This document shows, piece after piece, positions 56,317 through 64,000 of a DNA stretch of 64,000 bases. This DNA comes from Ruminiclostridium herbifermentans (GTDB lineage: Bacteria; Bacillota; Clostridia; Acetivibrionales; DSM-1351). The stretch lies in assembly GCF_005473905.2 (NCBI RefSeq), contig NZ_CP061336.1:3402501-3466500 (forward strand), given 5' to 3'. Position numbers and translations under genes: made by a program. The stretch's first letter is position 1. Each line of letters starts with the position of its first letter. The notes under the pieces are model-generated. The model ran no database searches. It saw only the letters and a list, made by a program, of their open reading frames with translations, and was not told the origin of the DNA.

Positions 56317-57456
56317 ATGGACATAATTATGAAAAAAGAAATAATCCCTATCAGACAAGGAATATATATAATAATAATGTTTTTTACTGGCAGCTTTGTT
56401 TTGGTAGGTACAAACATCCAAGCAAAGCAGGACGTGTGGTTATCTGTTATACTGACAACAATAGTATCTATTCCAATACTATTTGTTTACTCAAAATTAC
56501 TTACAACATTTCCAGGAAAAAATATACATGAAATATTTGTTGAAGTATTTGGAAAAATAGCAGGTAGAATAATATCTCTGTTATTTATTTGGTATACATT
56601 TCATCTAGGATCATTGGTAATACGTAATTATTCCGAATATGTTAATATAGTAGCTTTTCCTGAAACTCCTCAAACGGTAAGTGTGTTTTTAATTGGCTTA
56701 TTGTGTATATGGATGTCAAAAGCCGGAGTTGAGGTATTAGGACGTTGGGCGTCTTTTACTGCTCCATTTATTTTAGCCATCCTTGTAGTTGCAATTTGTC
56801 TTTCCTTAACTAACGCAGACTATGAAAATATAAAGCCAATTTTATATAACGGAATATCACCAGTTATATCAACCTCAGTTTCGTTTTTGTCCTTTCCATT
56901 TCTTGAGGTGGTAATATATACAGCGATTTTTAACACTCTAAATGATAACAAAAAGACCTTTAAAGTTTTTTTTATTAGTGCAATAATTGGAAGTATAATA
57001 CTACTATTGGTTTTGATGAGAAATATACTTGTGTTAGGTTCAAATATTATTAATGATACATTTTTTCCTGCAATACTTGCAGTAGAAGTAATAAATATTG
57101 GTGTTTTTATTCAAAGAATAGAAGTAGTAGTGTCAATTGTATTTATTTTGGGAGCATATGTTAGAATTAGTTCTTGTCTTTTAGCTACCTCTGTTGGTGT
57201 TGCTACGGTGCTTGATATTGATAATAAAAATTATCTGATAGCACCATTGGGATTTTTGATGATGTGTATCTCAATTCTTGTTTATAACAGTACTATGGAA
57301 ATGTTTGAATGGCTTAGAAAATATTACACATATTATGCTTTCCCTTTTCAAATAGGTTTACCAGTTATTACGTTAATTGTTGCAAAAATCAAAATGAAAT
57401 TTCAGAAAAACAAACAAAAAGAAGGAATCAAAATCAGTGAACCTCAAACACAATGA
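56317..57456 (+). CDS. GerAB-family germination receptor permease subunit (379 aa)
   Basis: Ten-helix amino acid permease-like (endospore permease) protein. Typical motifs are GIYIIIMFFTGSFVLVGTNIQAKQDVW, LFIWYTFHLGSLVIRNYSEY, NADYENIKPIL and FPFLEVVIYTAIFN. Subunit B of GerA receptors binds the germinant. The start is uncertain: ATG 56317 or ATG 56329 (MKKEIIP), neither with a clear ribosome binding site. The operon order A-C-(small)-B is one of the known variants. Confidence 0.92.
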   Translation: MDIIMKKEIIPIRQGIYIIIMFFTGSFVLVGTNIQAKQDVWLSVILTTIVSIPILFVYSKLLTTFPGKNIHEIFVEVFGKIAGRIISLLFIWYTFHLGSLVIRNYSEYVNIVAFPETPQTVSVFLIGLLCIWMSKAGVEVLGRWASFTAPFILAILVVAICLSLTNADYENIKPILYNGISPVISTSVSFLSFPFLEVVIYTAIFNTLNDNKKTFKVFFISAIIGSIILLLVLMRNILVLGSNIINDTFFPAILAVEVINIGVFIQRIEVVVSIVFILGAYVRISSCLLATSVGVATVLDIDNKNYLIAPLGFLMMCISILVYNSTMEMFEWLRKYYTYYAFPFQIGLPVITLIVAKIKMKFQKNKQKEGIKISEPQTQ

Positions 57457-57503
57457 ATAAGTAGCAGTTGTAACACAAAAAACAGATCATTCAACAGTCA
57501 ACT

Positions 57504-57755
57504 GCTTAAATAAGTATCCACCCATTCAGTATAACTAATAGACGCTGAAATAATCGTGTTGAAGAACAAGCAATTATGCCGACCATATAACACAAGGAAT
57601 CCTGTCTTGATTAATTACTCACAACTCCTTAACTTTCGCTGCAGGCTAAAATACTTGTTCTTCACTTACTATTTATAGCATCTTATTAAATTTTATAGTA
57701 TCAAAATCTAACCTAGGTTCGAAATTGTATATATTGCTACTATTACTATTTATTG
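57504..57755 (+). repeat. Family A dispersed palindromic element, copy 4
   Basis: Ends GCTTAAATAAGTATCC and ACTATTACTATTTATT. Inner stem GTTGAAGAACAAGC against ATACTTGTTCTTCACT. It has an extra ~25-bp internal duplication (ATAGCATCTTATTAAATTTT) and then the conserved TAGTATCAAAATCTAACC. It separates the convergent ger and corA genes. Confidence 0.75.
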
Positions 57756-57823
57756 TAATAATTCATCATTATATAGAAAGCATTGTATTTCTCCAATCCC
57801 CGCTGAGTATAGAAACTTAGAAA

Positions 57824-58888
57824 TTACCACCACTTTTTTTTCTTAAAATAATATAACATTGTGCCTGCAATTGACAGCATAACTAGCCATAAAGCTGGAT
57901 ACATCCATCTCCAACTCAGTTCAGGCATATTGGGGATATTCATTCCATATACTCCAACAATAAAGGAAAGTGGCATGAATACTGTTGAGATTATGGTCAA
58001 AACCTTCATGATTTCATTCATCCTATTGCTTGTGCTAGAAAGATATACATCCATCATTCCAGACAGAATATCCCTAAGTGTTTCAGTTGTATCCATAACC
58101 TGTACTACATGCTCATATAAATCCCTGATATATATTTCTGTAGCTTCCTTTATCAAATGGCTATCTCCTCTTCCGAGAGAAGACAGAACATCTCTTAAGG
58201 GCCATACACCTTTATGCATAAACAATACCTGTCTTTTTAATTTATTTATTGTTATAAGCGTTTTATCTGATGTATGGTTAATCATATCATCCTCTGCTGC
58301 TTCTATTGTCTCGCTGATACATTCTAATACATTAAAGTAATCATCAACAATTATGTCCAATAAACAGTACAACAAATAGTCTGCACTTAGTTTTCTTTCA
58401 CGAATCATACCCTGCTGCAATCTTTTTATAACAGGCTCAAACACATCAATGTCTCTTTCAGAAAAGGAAATGATATAATTGCTGCCCAAAATAAAGCTAA
58501 TCTGCTCAATATTAAATTCATTATCCTTAGAATTATAAAATAGCATTTTAGCTGAAATATACATATATTTGTCGTAATATTCTATTTTAGGTCTGTGATC
58601 GGTATTCAAAATATCTTCCATTGCAAGAGGGTGTATATCAAATACTTCACCAATTCTAGAAAGAATATCAATCTGATAAAGTCCTTCAACATTTATCCAT
58701 TTAACAGTTTTCCTATTGTAATCCAATTCAGATAAATCATCCAGCTTTAGTTCTCTTTGTTCAAAGAACTCTTCATCGTATTCAATTAGAGATATTAAGG
58801 TTTTATCTCTTTTTTTATCGCCTATGTAGACCAAGCTTCCAGGTGGTAAGCCTCTATTTTTAGAACGTGATTTGATTATCTTATGCAT
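57824..58888 (-). CDS. corA: CorA-family magnesium/cobalt transporter (354 aa)
   Basis: Large cytoplasmic N-terminal domain, long alpha helix, then two C-terminal membrane helices with the signature YGMNIPNMPEL between them. MEDILNTDHRPKIEYYDKYMY is a typical CorA stretch. The protein forms a pentameric Mg2+ channel. The start at 58888 is chosen because GGAGGG lies five bases upstream; an in-frame ATG 90 bases earlier lacks a site. The gene ends KKKKWW. Confidence 0.95.
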   Translation of the reverse strand: MHKIIKSRSKNRGLPPGSLVYIGDKKRDKTLISLIEYDEEFFEQRELKLDDLSELDYNRKTVKWINVEGLYQIDILSRIGEVFDIHPLAMEDILNTDHRPKIEYYDKYMYISAKMLFYNSKDNEFNIEQISFILGSNYIISFSERDIDVFEPVIKRLQQGMIRERKLSADYLLYCLLDIIVDDYFNVLECISETIEAAEDDMINHTSDKTLITINKLKRQVLFMHKGVWPLRDVLSSLGRGDSHLIKEATEIYIRDLYEHVVQVMDTTETLRDILSGMMDVYLSSTSNRMNEIMKVLTIISTVFMPLSFIVGVYGMNIPNMPELSWRWMYPALWLVMLSIAGTMLYYFKKKKWW

Positions 58889-59072
58889 ACATACCCTCCA
58901 CGCTTTCTTTTTTAGCTCACACCATACTGCAAAATCACTTGCGGTTTTGTGGATGTAAAATGCACCATATTGGTACAAAAGGAATACTCAAAAATAAGAA
59001 AAGATTGATAACTGCACGAAATGTACGCTTCACCATTCATAATCTAATCCCCATGACAATTACAATTAGCAA

Positions 59073-59795
59073 CTAAAGTTCAATTTCCAGTTTTATCAAT
59101 TTTGCTATTACCTTTATTTCTTTTATGCTTATAGTCTCGGTTATTAGGTTTCCTTTGTTGTAAATCAGAAGCAGCTTATCAGCCTGAATTCTCTTGACCT
59201 GCCTTACAGCTCTTAACCCATTATACTCAACAAAATAAATACCGTCTTTATCTATTTCACTTACCAAAACTGAAAAGGCTCTATCTCCTTTATGAATTCT
59301 AAAACCAGACATATCACTATCTTCTATATTAAGATAAAAAACCTTTTCCTTGGTAAATCCCTCAACCTTATTTTTTTCAATTGGTAAAAGTTTTTTGTCT
59401 ATTACTCTATCCATTTTGTAGTCATATATAGGAACAGTTTTAAGAATATTGCCAAAAGCATCATCCCATACTTCTTGTATAGGTTGTTGAGAACCAGATT
59501 TTTGAGTAGTACTTACAGCAACTTTTGGCTTTATACCAACAGTGGCATGGGGAACTCTCCCTGTGTCCTCGTCCTTTGACGGAGCAATATCATCTGAAGC
59601 AAATAGTCCAATTGGACCAAGTTCAAAATCTAATGCCTTTGAAAACCTACCTATCATATCATCACTAACAATTTTTCTACCTGATTCTATGTCAAGAACA
59701 AATCCCTCAGATACACCTAATTTCTTAGCAAGCTGCTTTGGAGATATGCCTTTTTGTATCCTTAATTTGTTAATTTCCTGGCCTATCCTACTCAT
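59073..59795 (-). CDS. XRE-type regulator with C-terminal S24-like domain (240 aa)
   Basis: HTH_3 domain at residues 5-60 (LRIQKGISPKQLAKKLGVSE, FVLDIESGRKIVSDDMIGRF). A linker of ~70 residues follows, then a beta-rich domain (DSDMSGFRIHKGDRAFSVLV, DGIYFVEYNGLRAVRQVKRI) resembling the LexA/S24 fold. A canonical catalytic serine-lysine pair is not obvious, so it may sense a ligand rather than cleave itself. AAGGA precedes the ATG at 59795. Confidence 0.8.
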   Translation of the reverse strand: MSRIGQEINKLRIQKGISPKQLAKKLGVSEGFVLDIESGRKIVSDDMIGRFSKALDFELGPIGLFASDDIAPSKDEDTGRVPHATVGIKPKVAVSTTQKSGSQQPIQEVWDDAFGNILKTVPIYDYKMDRVIDKKLLPIEKNKVEGFTKEKVFYLNIEDSDMSGFRIHKGDRAFSVLVSEIDKDGIYFVEYNGLRAVRQVKRIQADKLLLIYNKGNLITETISIKEIKVIAKLIKLEIEL

Positions 59796-59845
59796 CTTAA
59801 TACATTCCTTTCCTTTTTTTAATTCTGTGAATAATCAACTTCCCA

Positions 59846-59985
59846 CTTAAATAGCACATAGCAGGTGAAGAACAAGTACCTACATAGCTTTTGAATATAG
59901 CTGTAAGTATCATACCAAGTACAAATGCAGTATGCTTTGTGGTATATGGTATGCGAAAAAACTTGTTCTAAACCTCAAGCATTTC
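59846..59985 (+). repeat. Family A element, copy 5 (shortened)
   Basis: Starts with ACTTAAATAGCACATAGC, then AGGTGAAGAACAAGTACC, and after a diverged middle (with its own GGTATATGGTATGC hairpin) AAAAAACTTGTTCTA. It lacks much of the right outer arm seen in copies 1-4. Confidence 0.6.
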
Positions 59986-60131
59986 AAATTGAATTGGGTA
60001 GCGAACCCTAATTGACTTTAGTTATTGTGTTCCGATTCTATATTTTATATATATTTAACAACATCTCTTTAAATAAAACTATCAGCAACTACGTGATTTG
60101 GCATTTATAAAAGTAAAGTAAATACCAAATA

Positions 60132-60857
60132 TCACCTAGCCCATAAAACCAACATAAATGAATTATATTTATCAAAAGCATTTCCTGCAAAATCTCCAAA
60201 GAGATTAACATTTTTAAAACCAGCATCAGTTACTGCTTGCAGCAATTCTTCTTCAAGCAGCGGATATAGAGGTATTTCATTTTCAAAGGATTTATTATCA
60301 ACTGTTAATTTTGTATTAAAATATATTGAATGCTGCTGCTTATTATAGCTGTAGTTTCTCTCAAAGGTAAGTCCAATACTTTCGTCAGTAATGGTAGGCA
60401 AGCTTTTTATATTCTTTAATAAAACTCTATCAAAGTTAATTATCTGTAGAATCAAGCTTCCGCCAGTATTTAATAAATTATGTGTACTGCATATAAAGCT
60501 TTTTATTTGCTCCAAATTTTTCAGATGCACAATAGAATTTCCAATGCAAAAGACTACATCAAATTTACAGAATATTTTACTTTCTAAGTCCAGCATATTT
60601 GCCTGTATTGACTCAATAGGCTTTCCAACTGTCTCTGATTTAATCCGCAGCTGTCGAACCATCTCAGCGTCTATATCTGATGCCGTAAGTTCATAGCCCT
60701 GCTTTGCCAATTCAAGAGAATATCCTCCTGTTCCGCAAGCAATATCCAATATAGTTTTAGGCGGTTTTCCAGCAACCTCTTTTATAAATCTAACCTGCTC
60801 ATTCCCTGTTGGAAATATATAGTCGTAATACTGCGATATCTGTTCATAAAATCCCAT
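60132..60857 (-). CDS. Class I SAM-dependent methyltransferase (241 aa)
   Basis: Rossmann-type methyltransferase with motif I ILDIACGTGGYSLELAKQG, motif II acidic TASDIDAEMV, and motif IV FDVVFCIGNSIVHL. The Ubie/Methyltransf_25 pattern does not indicate a substrate. AGGAAG lies about eight bases before the ATG. It is followed upstream by trmB in the same orientation, with a gap of 157 bases. Confidence 0.9.
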   Translation of the reverse strand: MGFYEQISQYYDYIFPTGNEQVRFIKEVAGKPPKTILDIACGTGGYSLELAKQGYELTASDIDAEMVRQLRIKSETVGKPIESIQANMLDLESKIFCKFDVVFCIGNSIVHLKNLEQIKSFICSTHNLLNTGGSLILQIINFDRVLLKNIKSLPTITDESIGLTFERNYSYNKQQHSIYFNTKLTVDNKSFENEIPLYPLLEEELLQAVTDAGFKNVNLFGDFAGNAFDKYNSFMLVLWAR

Positions 60858-61014
60858 ATGAATTCTTCCTTTATAGTTAAGATTTATATACTACTGCTTT
60901 GCGAAATCATTGCTATCAGCTAAACATCCGATGATATTGGACGATAGTTTGAGTTTGAAAGCTACTCGATATCTTTGCACGAACATAATGCAATTAATTT
61001 TTTTCACAGAGCTT

Positions 61015-61677
61015 TTATTTGTTTAGCAACGCTATTAGGAATTTTGTTGGTATTCCCTGCTCAGTAAACATTATTTCATGCTCTGTAGGAATGCTTCCCT
61101 CAAATCCGCTTGCATGTAAATCCTCAGTTATATACTTTATTATAAACCCATTTTCTTCAAAATATTTTATTGAATGCTGGAAGAGTTCATCATTATCAGT
61201 TTTAAACCAAATTTCTCCACCATCCTTGAGAAATGTCTTATATTTAACAAGCTGTTTGCTATGGGTAAGCCTTTTCTTATTGTGTGCCCTTTTAGGCCAT
61301 GGGTTACAAAAATTAATATATATTCTTTCTATATCATCAGTGCTGTCAAGCATATTATCAATCAATTCTATATTATGTGACATAAGCTTTATATTGTTAA
61401 CAGAAGTAATACCTGCTTCATCATATTTCTTTACAATTTTACGCTTTGCAAGGGCTAAAACTTCACTTTTTATATCTACAGCAATATAATTTATATGCTG
61501 ATTAGCAGCACCCATTTCAGAAATAAATACACCTTTACCACACCCAAGTTCTAAATGAATTGGATTGTTATTATTAAAAAGTTCCTGCCATCTACCCTTG
61601 TATTTAGGAGGGTCAGAAATAAAGAAATGGCAAGCTGCTAATTCGGGCCTTGCCCATGGTTTTCTTCTAAGTCTCAC
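61015..61677 (-). CDS. trmB: tRNA (guanine-N7-)-methyltransferase (220 aa)
   Basis: TrmB: starts [14 protein letters not shown], motif [16 protein letters not shown], motif IV-like [19 protein letters not shown] and the C-terminal [16 protein letters not shown] and [11 protein letters not shown] blocks, all diagnostic. It methylates G46 of tRNA. The start codon is GTG at 61677 with AGGATG upstream. Its promoter must lie in or before the tandem array that begins at 61740. Confidence 0.95.
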   Translation of the reverse strand: MRLRRKPWARPELAACHFFISDPPKYKGRWQELFNNNNPIHLELGCGKGVFISEMGAANQHINYIAVDIKSEVLALAKRKIVKKYDEAGITSVNNIKLMSHNIELIDNMLDSTDDIERIYINFCNPWPKRAHNKKRLTHSKQLVKYKTFLKDGGEIWFKTDNDELFQHSIKYFEENGFIIKYITEDLHASGFEGSIPTEHEIMFTEQGIPTKFLIALLNK

Positions 61678-61739
61678 ATTAACACATCCTATATTTATTA
61701 TTTTAAAATTTTAAAGTTTAAATACTTTTTTACATATTG

Positions 61740-62493
61740 AAAACCCACACGTGGGTTTTTGCTGCTCGAAAATGCATCATGTTTGCACAAATTATAATTT
61801 CGAGCTTATATCATGTAGCTAAAAATTTGATACTTTAGCCATACACTTTAAGTATAATTTAAAATTTTAGTATGCTCACATGCATTTTATATTCTACCCA
61901 TCACACTGCTAAAAACCCACACGTGGGTTTTTGCTGCTCGAAAATGCACCATGTTTGCACAAATCATAATTTCGAGCTTATATCATGTAGCTAAAAATTT
62001 GATACTTTAGCCATACACTTTAAGAATAATTTAAATTTTTAGTATGCTTACATGCATTTTAAATTCTACACATCACACTGCTAAAAACCCACACGTGGGT
62101 TTTTGACGCTCGAAAATGCACCATGTTTGCACAAATCATAATTTCGAGCTTATATCATGTAGCTAAAAATTTGATACTTTAGCCATACACTTTAAGTATA
62201 ATTTAAATTTTTAGTATGCTCACATGCATTTTAAATTCTACCCATCACACTGCTAAAAAACCACACGTGGGTTTTTGCTGCTCGAAAATGCACCATGTTT
62301 GCACAAATCATAATTTCGAGCTTATATCATGTAGCTAAAAATTTGATACTTTAGCCATACACTTTAAGTATAATTTAAATTTTTAGTATGCTCACATGCA
62401 TTTTAAATTCTACACATCACACTGCTAAAAACCCACACGTGGGTTTTTGACGCTCGAAAATGCACCATGTTTGCACAAATCAAATTTTCGAGC
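61740..62493. repeat. 172-bp tandem repeat array, about 4.4 units
   Basis: CCCACACGTGGG-type blocks recur at 61744, 61916, 62088, 62260 and 62432, an exact period of 172. Units are almost identical. Each has a compact hairpin AAAACCCACACGTGGGTTTT and a longer imperfect stem GCTCGAAAA...ATTTCGAGC. An AAGTATAAT box lies in three of the four full units (unit 2 reads AAGAATAAT). The fourth unit has one change (ACCACACGTGGG). Unit types alternate TGCTGCTCG and TGACGCTCG. No reading frame is conserved. Confidence 0.9.
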
Positions 62494-62805
62494 TAGTCAC
62501 ATCTAATTTTACAGTTAGTATCACACTTGTGTCTACTATAAATTTAAACATATTTTTGTAGCATATTTCACCTAGATTTTTTCATACATACATATTAGCT
62601 ATATATTATTTATTTCCCAAAACTCAGACAAACTCATGTTATACACGTAAAAATAATTTGGAAATATCAGCAATAAATACAGCTTGTAAAAATTATTTCA
62701 AATATCATTGTAATATATGTTATTATATGAAATATGCTTATCTTAGAATATAAAGAAAAGGCCATTAGCTAAAAAGAATGTGGAAGTAGTAGTCAAAAGA
62801 CGCAT
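62494..62805. other. Intergenic region, array to uppP leader
   Basis: About 310 AT-rich bases with the uppP promoter, probably TATTATATGAAATATG-like elements near 62710-62735. No further repeats. Confidence 0.4.
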
Positions 62806-62855
62806 ACCTCCACCATATCTTTATCAAATTTAGTGCCTTAATCCGGCGTGGAGGT
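62806..62855 (+). promoter_or_regulatory. 5'-leader stem that can hide the uppP ribosome binding site
   Basis: ACCTCCAC (62806-62813) is the exact complement of GTGGAGGT (62848-62855), the latter containing the uppP Shine-Dalgarno sequence; the loop is 34 bases. This could be a translational on/off switch. No known riboswitch class was recognised. Confidence 0.45.
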
Positions 62856-62859
62856 TAGT

Positions 62860-63705
62860 ATGGATAGTATATTGTTTATTTTAAAATCAATTATATTAGG
62901 TATCGTTGAAGGAGTTACCGAATTTTTACCAGTTTCTTCAACTGGACATCTAGTAATTTTTGAGAATTTATTAGGTTTTAAAACTATAAGTTCAAACTAT
63001 GTTGAGATGTATACTTATGTTATTCAGCTTGGTGCTATATTAGCTGTTATAATTTTATACTGGAGCAAGATTAAAGATACACTTGTAAATTTCTTCCCAC
63101 ATAAGGTTGGTTATTCAAAATCTGGTTTCAAATTCTGGTTTATGATTTTTATTGCTTGTATTCCCGGTGGAATATTTGGAGTGTTACTTGATGATATAGC
63201 TGAAGAGTACTTATTCAAGCCCTTACCTGTTGCAATTACTCTGTTTTTAGGAGCTATATGGATGCTATACGCAGAAAACAAATTCAGAAACAACAATCTT
63301 GTAAAGCAGGAATTAAGTGTTACACCTAAGCAAGCTTTGATTGTTGGTGCATTTCAATGTTTGGCAATAATTCCGGGCATGTCTCGCTCAGCTTCAACTA
63401 TTATAGGAGGTTGGGTATCAGGTCTTTCAACTGTTGTTGCAGCTGAATTCTCCTTCTTTTTAGCAATACCTGTAATGGTGGGCATGAGTTTTCTGAAGAT
63501 AGTTAAAATGGGCGGCTTTGCTACTCTTACTCCTCTAGAAATGACTTCTCTAATTGTTGGGTTTATTGTTTCGTTTTTAGTAGCATTAGCTGTAATTAGC
63601 AAGTTTATTAATTATCTAAAAAAGAAACCTATGAAGGTTTTTGTATATTATAGAATGATATTTGCTGTGATTGTGTTGTTAGCTGGGTTAGTTGGGTTAT
63701 TTTGA
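62860..63705 (+). CDS. uppP: Undecaprenyl-diphosphate phosphatase (281 aa)
   Basis: BacA/UppP family: GIVEGVTEFLPVSSTGHLVI and IIPGMSRSASTIIGGWVSGL are the two signature blocks that bracket the active site, followed by AAEFSFFLAIPVMVG. It dephosphorylates undecaprenyl diphosphate to recycle the lipid carrier for peptidoglycan, and confers bacitracin tolerance. The ATG at 62860 is five bases from GGAGG; a GTG at 62848 lies within that site. The upstream leader can base-pair with the site. Confidence 0.95.
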   Translation: MDSILFILKSIILGIVEGVTEFLPVSSTGHLVIFENLLGFKTISSNYVEMYTYVIQLGAILAVIILYWSKIKDTLVNFFPHKVGYSKSGFKFWFMIFIACIPGGIFGVLLDDIAEEYLFKPLPVAITLFLGAIWMLYAENKFRNNNLVKQELSVTPKQALIVGAFQCLAIIPGMSRSASTIIGGWVSGLSTVVAAEFSFFLAIPVMVGMSFLKIVKMGGFATLTPLEMTSLIVGFIVSFLVALAVISKFINYLKKKPMKVFVYYRMIFAVIVLLAGLVGLF

Positions 63706-63765
63706 TTACACTATCAATTAAAATAAAGTTTTATGTTTTCATATAGTGTAGTTTTCAAGACAATT

Positions 63766-63806
63766 ACTATCGGCTATATATAAAATGATATAAGCCGATA
63801 GTTTTG
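63766..63806 (+). terminator. Terminator of uppP
   Basis: ACTATCGGCTATATAT pairs with ATATAAGCCGATAGT and is followed by TTTTGTTTATTTT. Confidence 0.88.
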
Positions 63807-63851
63807 TTTATTTTAATAAGTTTATAGTTAATAGATGCGAAAGATAATTTA

Positions 63852-64000
63852 TTAACATAGACTAATACCTAAATAGTTCTCAAGTTCTTCTATAAACAAA
63901 AAGTGCTTGTACAAGGCGATTTATCTGCGTAAAATTTTTTATATAAACTATCTTTATATAACTTTTTAGCGTTCCTGCATGCCTTTTTAAGATTAACCTC
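63852..64000 (-). pseudogene. Possible C-terminal fragment of a gene cut by the window edge, with apparent frameshift
   Basis: From the edge an open frame reads KKACRNAKKLYKDSLYKKF and ends within 40 codons. One base added at the AAA at 63920-63922 would join it to IALYKHFLFIEELENYLGIS and a TAA at 63852. Another frame is also open for ~38 codons, so this is weak. Confidence 0.2.

Noticed and set aside
61740-62493. CRISPR array
   Set aside because: The whole 172-bp period is conserved, including the parts that would be spacers, and no cas genes are near.
62806-62855. Known riboswitch in the uppP leader
   Set aside because: No consensus of a class I know could be matched; only the anti-SD pairing is supported.

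Overview
The window looks like chromosomal DNA of a mesophilic, anaerobic, spore-forming and cellulolytic member of the Clostridia. It is AT-rich by eye, with strong AGGAGG-type ribosome binding sites. Supporting genes are two pyruvate:ferredoxin oxidoreductases, a GerA-type spore germinant receptor operon, a GH5-CBM2 cellulase followed by a (frameshifted) dockerin, an S-layer-anchored surface protein and a CIRCE heat-shock operator. I do not name a species. No rRNA, tRNA, CRISPR array or intact transposase was seen.

Layout. 1-7 kb: the 5' part of an acyl-adenylate ligase cut by the window edge, two CPBP-type membrane proteins lacking canonical protease histidines, a TPR protein and an APH-fold kinase. 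7-10 kb: a two-gene ABC transporter. 10-18 kb: mannose-6-phosphate isomerase, a PadR/DUF2812 pair with twin palindromic operator candidates, an AraC regulator divergent from an EamA exporter, a DUF2680-like secreted protein and a DedA protein. 18-23 kb: a ~1.6 kb-residue-scale surface protein (about 1,619 aa) with 23 LRR units, 7 Listeria-Bacteroides repeats and 3 SLH domains. 23-37 kb: two divergent PFOR genes bracketing a DUF3787 protein gene, a small membrane protein gene with a non-ATG start, the broken cellulase gene and a two-gene ATPase/TOPRIM-like module. 37-41 kb: a three-gene operon for UDP-N-acetyl-hexosaminuronic acid formation plus a beta-propeller protein. 42-45 kb: a second ATPase/RloB module and, divergent from it, a two-gene mini-operon under a perfect CIRCE element. 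45-53 kb: a zinc/manganese binding lipoprotein, a PfkB-type sugar kinase, a two-component system and a MacB/FtsX-type ABC transporter. 53-57 kb: a four-gene ger operon. 57-64 kb: CorA, an XRE regulator, a methyltransferase, TrmB, a 172-bp tandem array, and UppP.

Most striking points. (1) HrcA-type CIRCE control of two tiny genes instead of groESL or dnaK. (2) A dispersed 210-250-bp nested-palindrome element (family A, five copies, all intergenic) with terminal inverted repeats, resembling a MITE or structured RNA element. (3) A 172-bp tandem array in which every unit carries a compact terminator-like hairpin and a long imperfect stem. (4) Two separate ABC-type ATPase plus RloB/TOPRIM-like operons of the AbiL/OLD-like defence type; the first is bracketed by two related terminator hairpins and has a 61-bp near-perfect palindrome upstream. 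(5) A one-base frameshift separating a cellulase from its dockerin.

Coordinates of starts were refined by ribosome binding sites where these decide between alternatives. Family assignments are by motif recognition from the translated sequence, with no database search.
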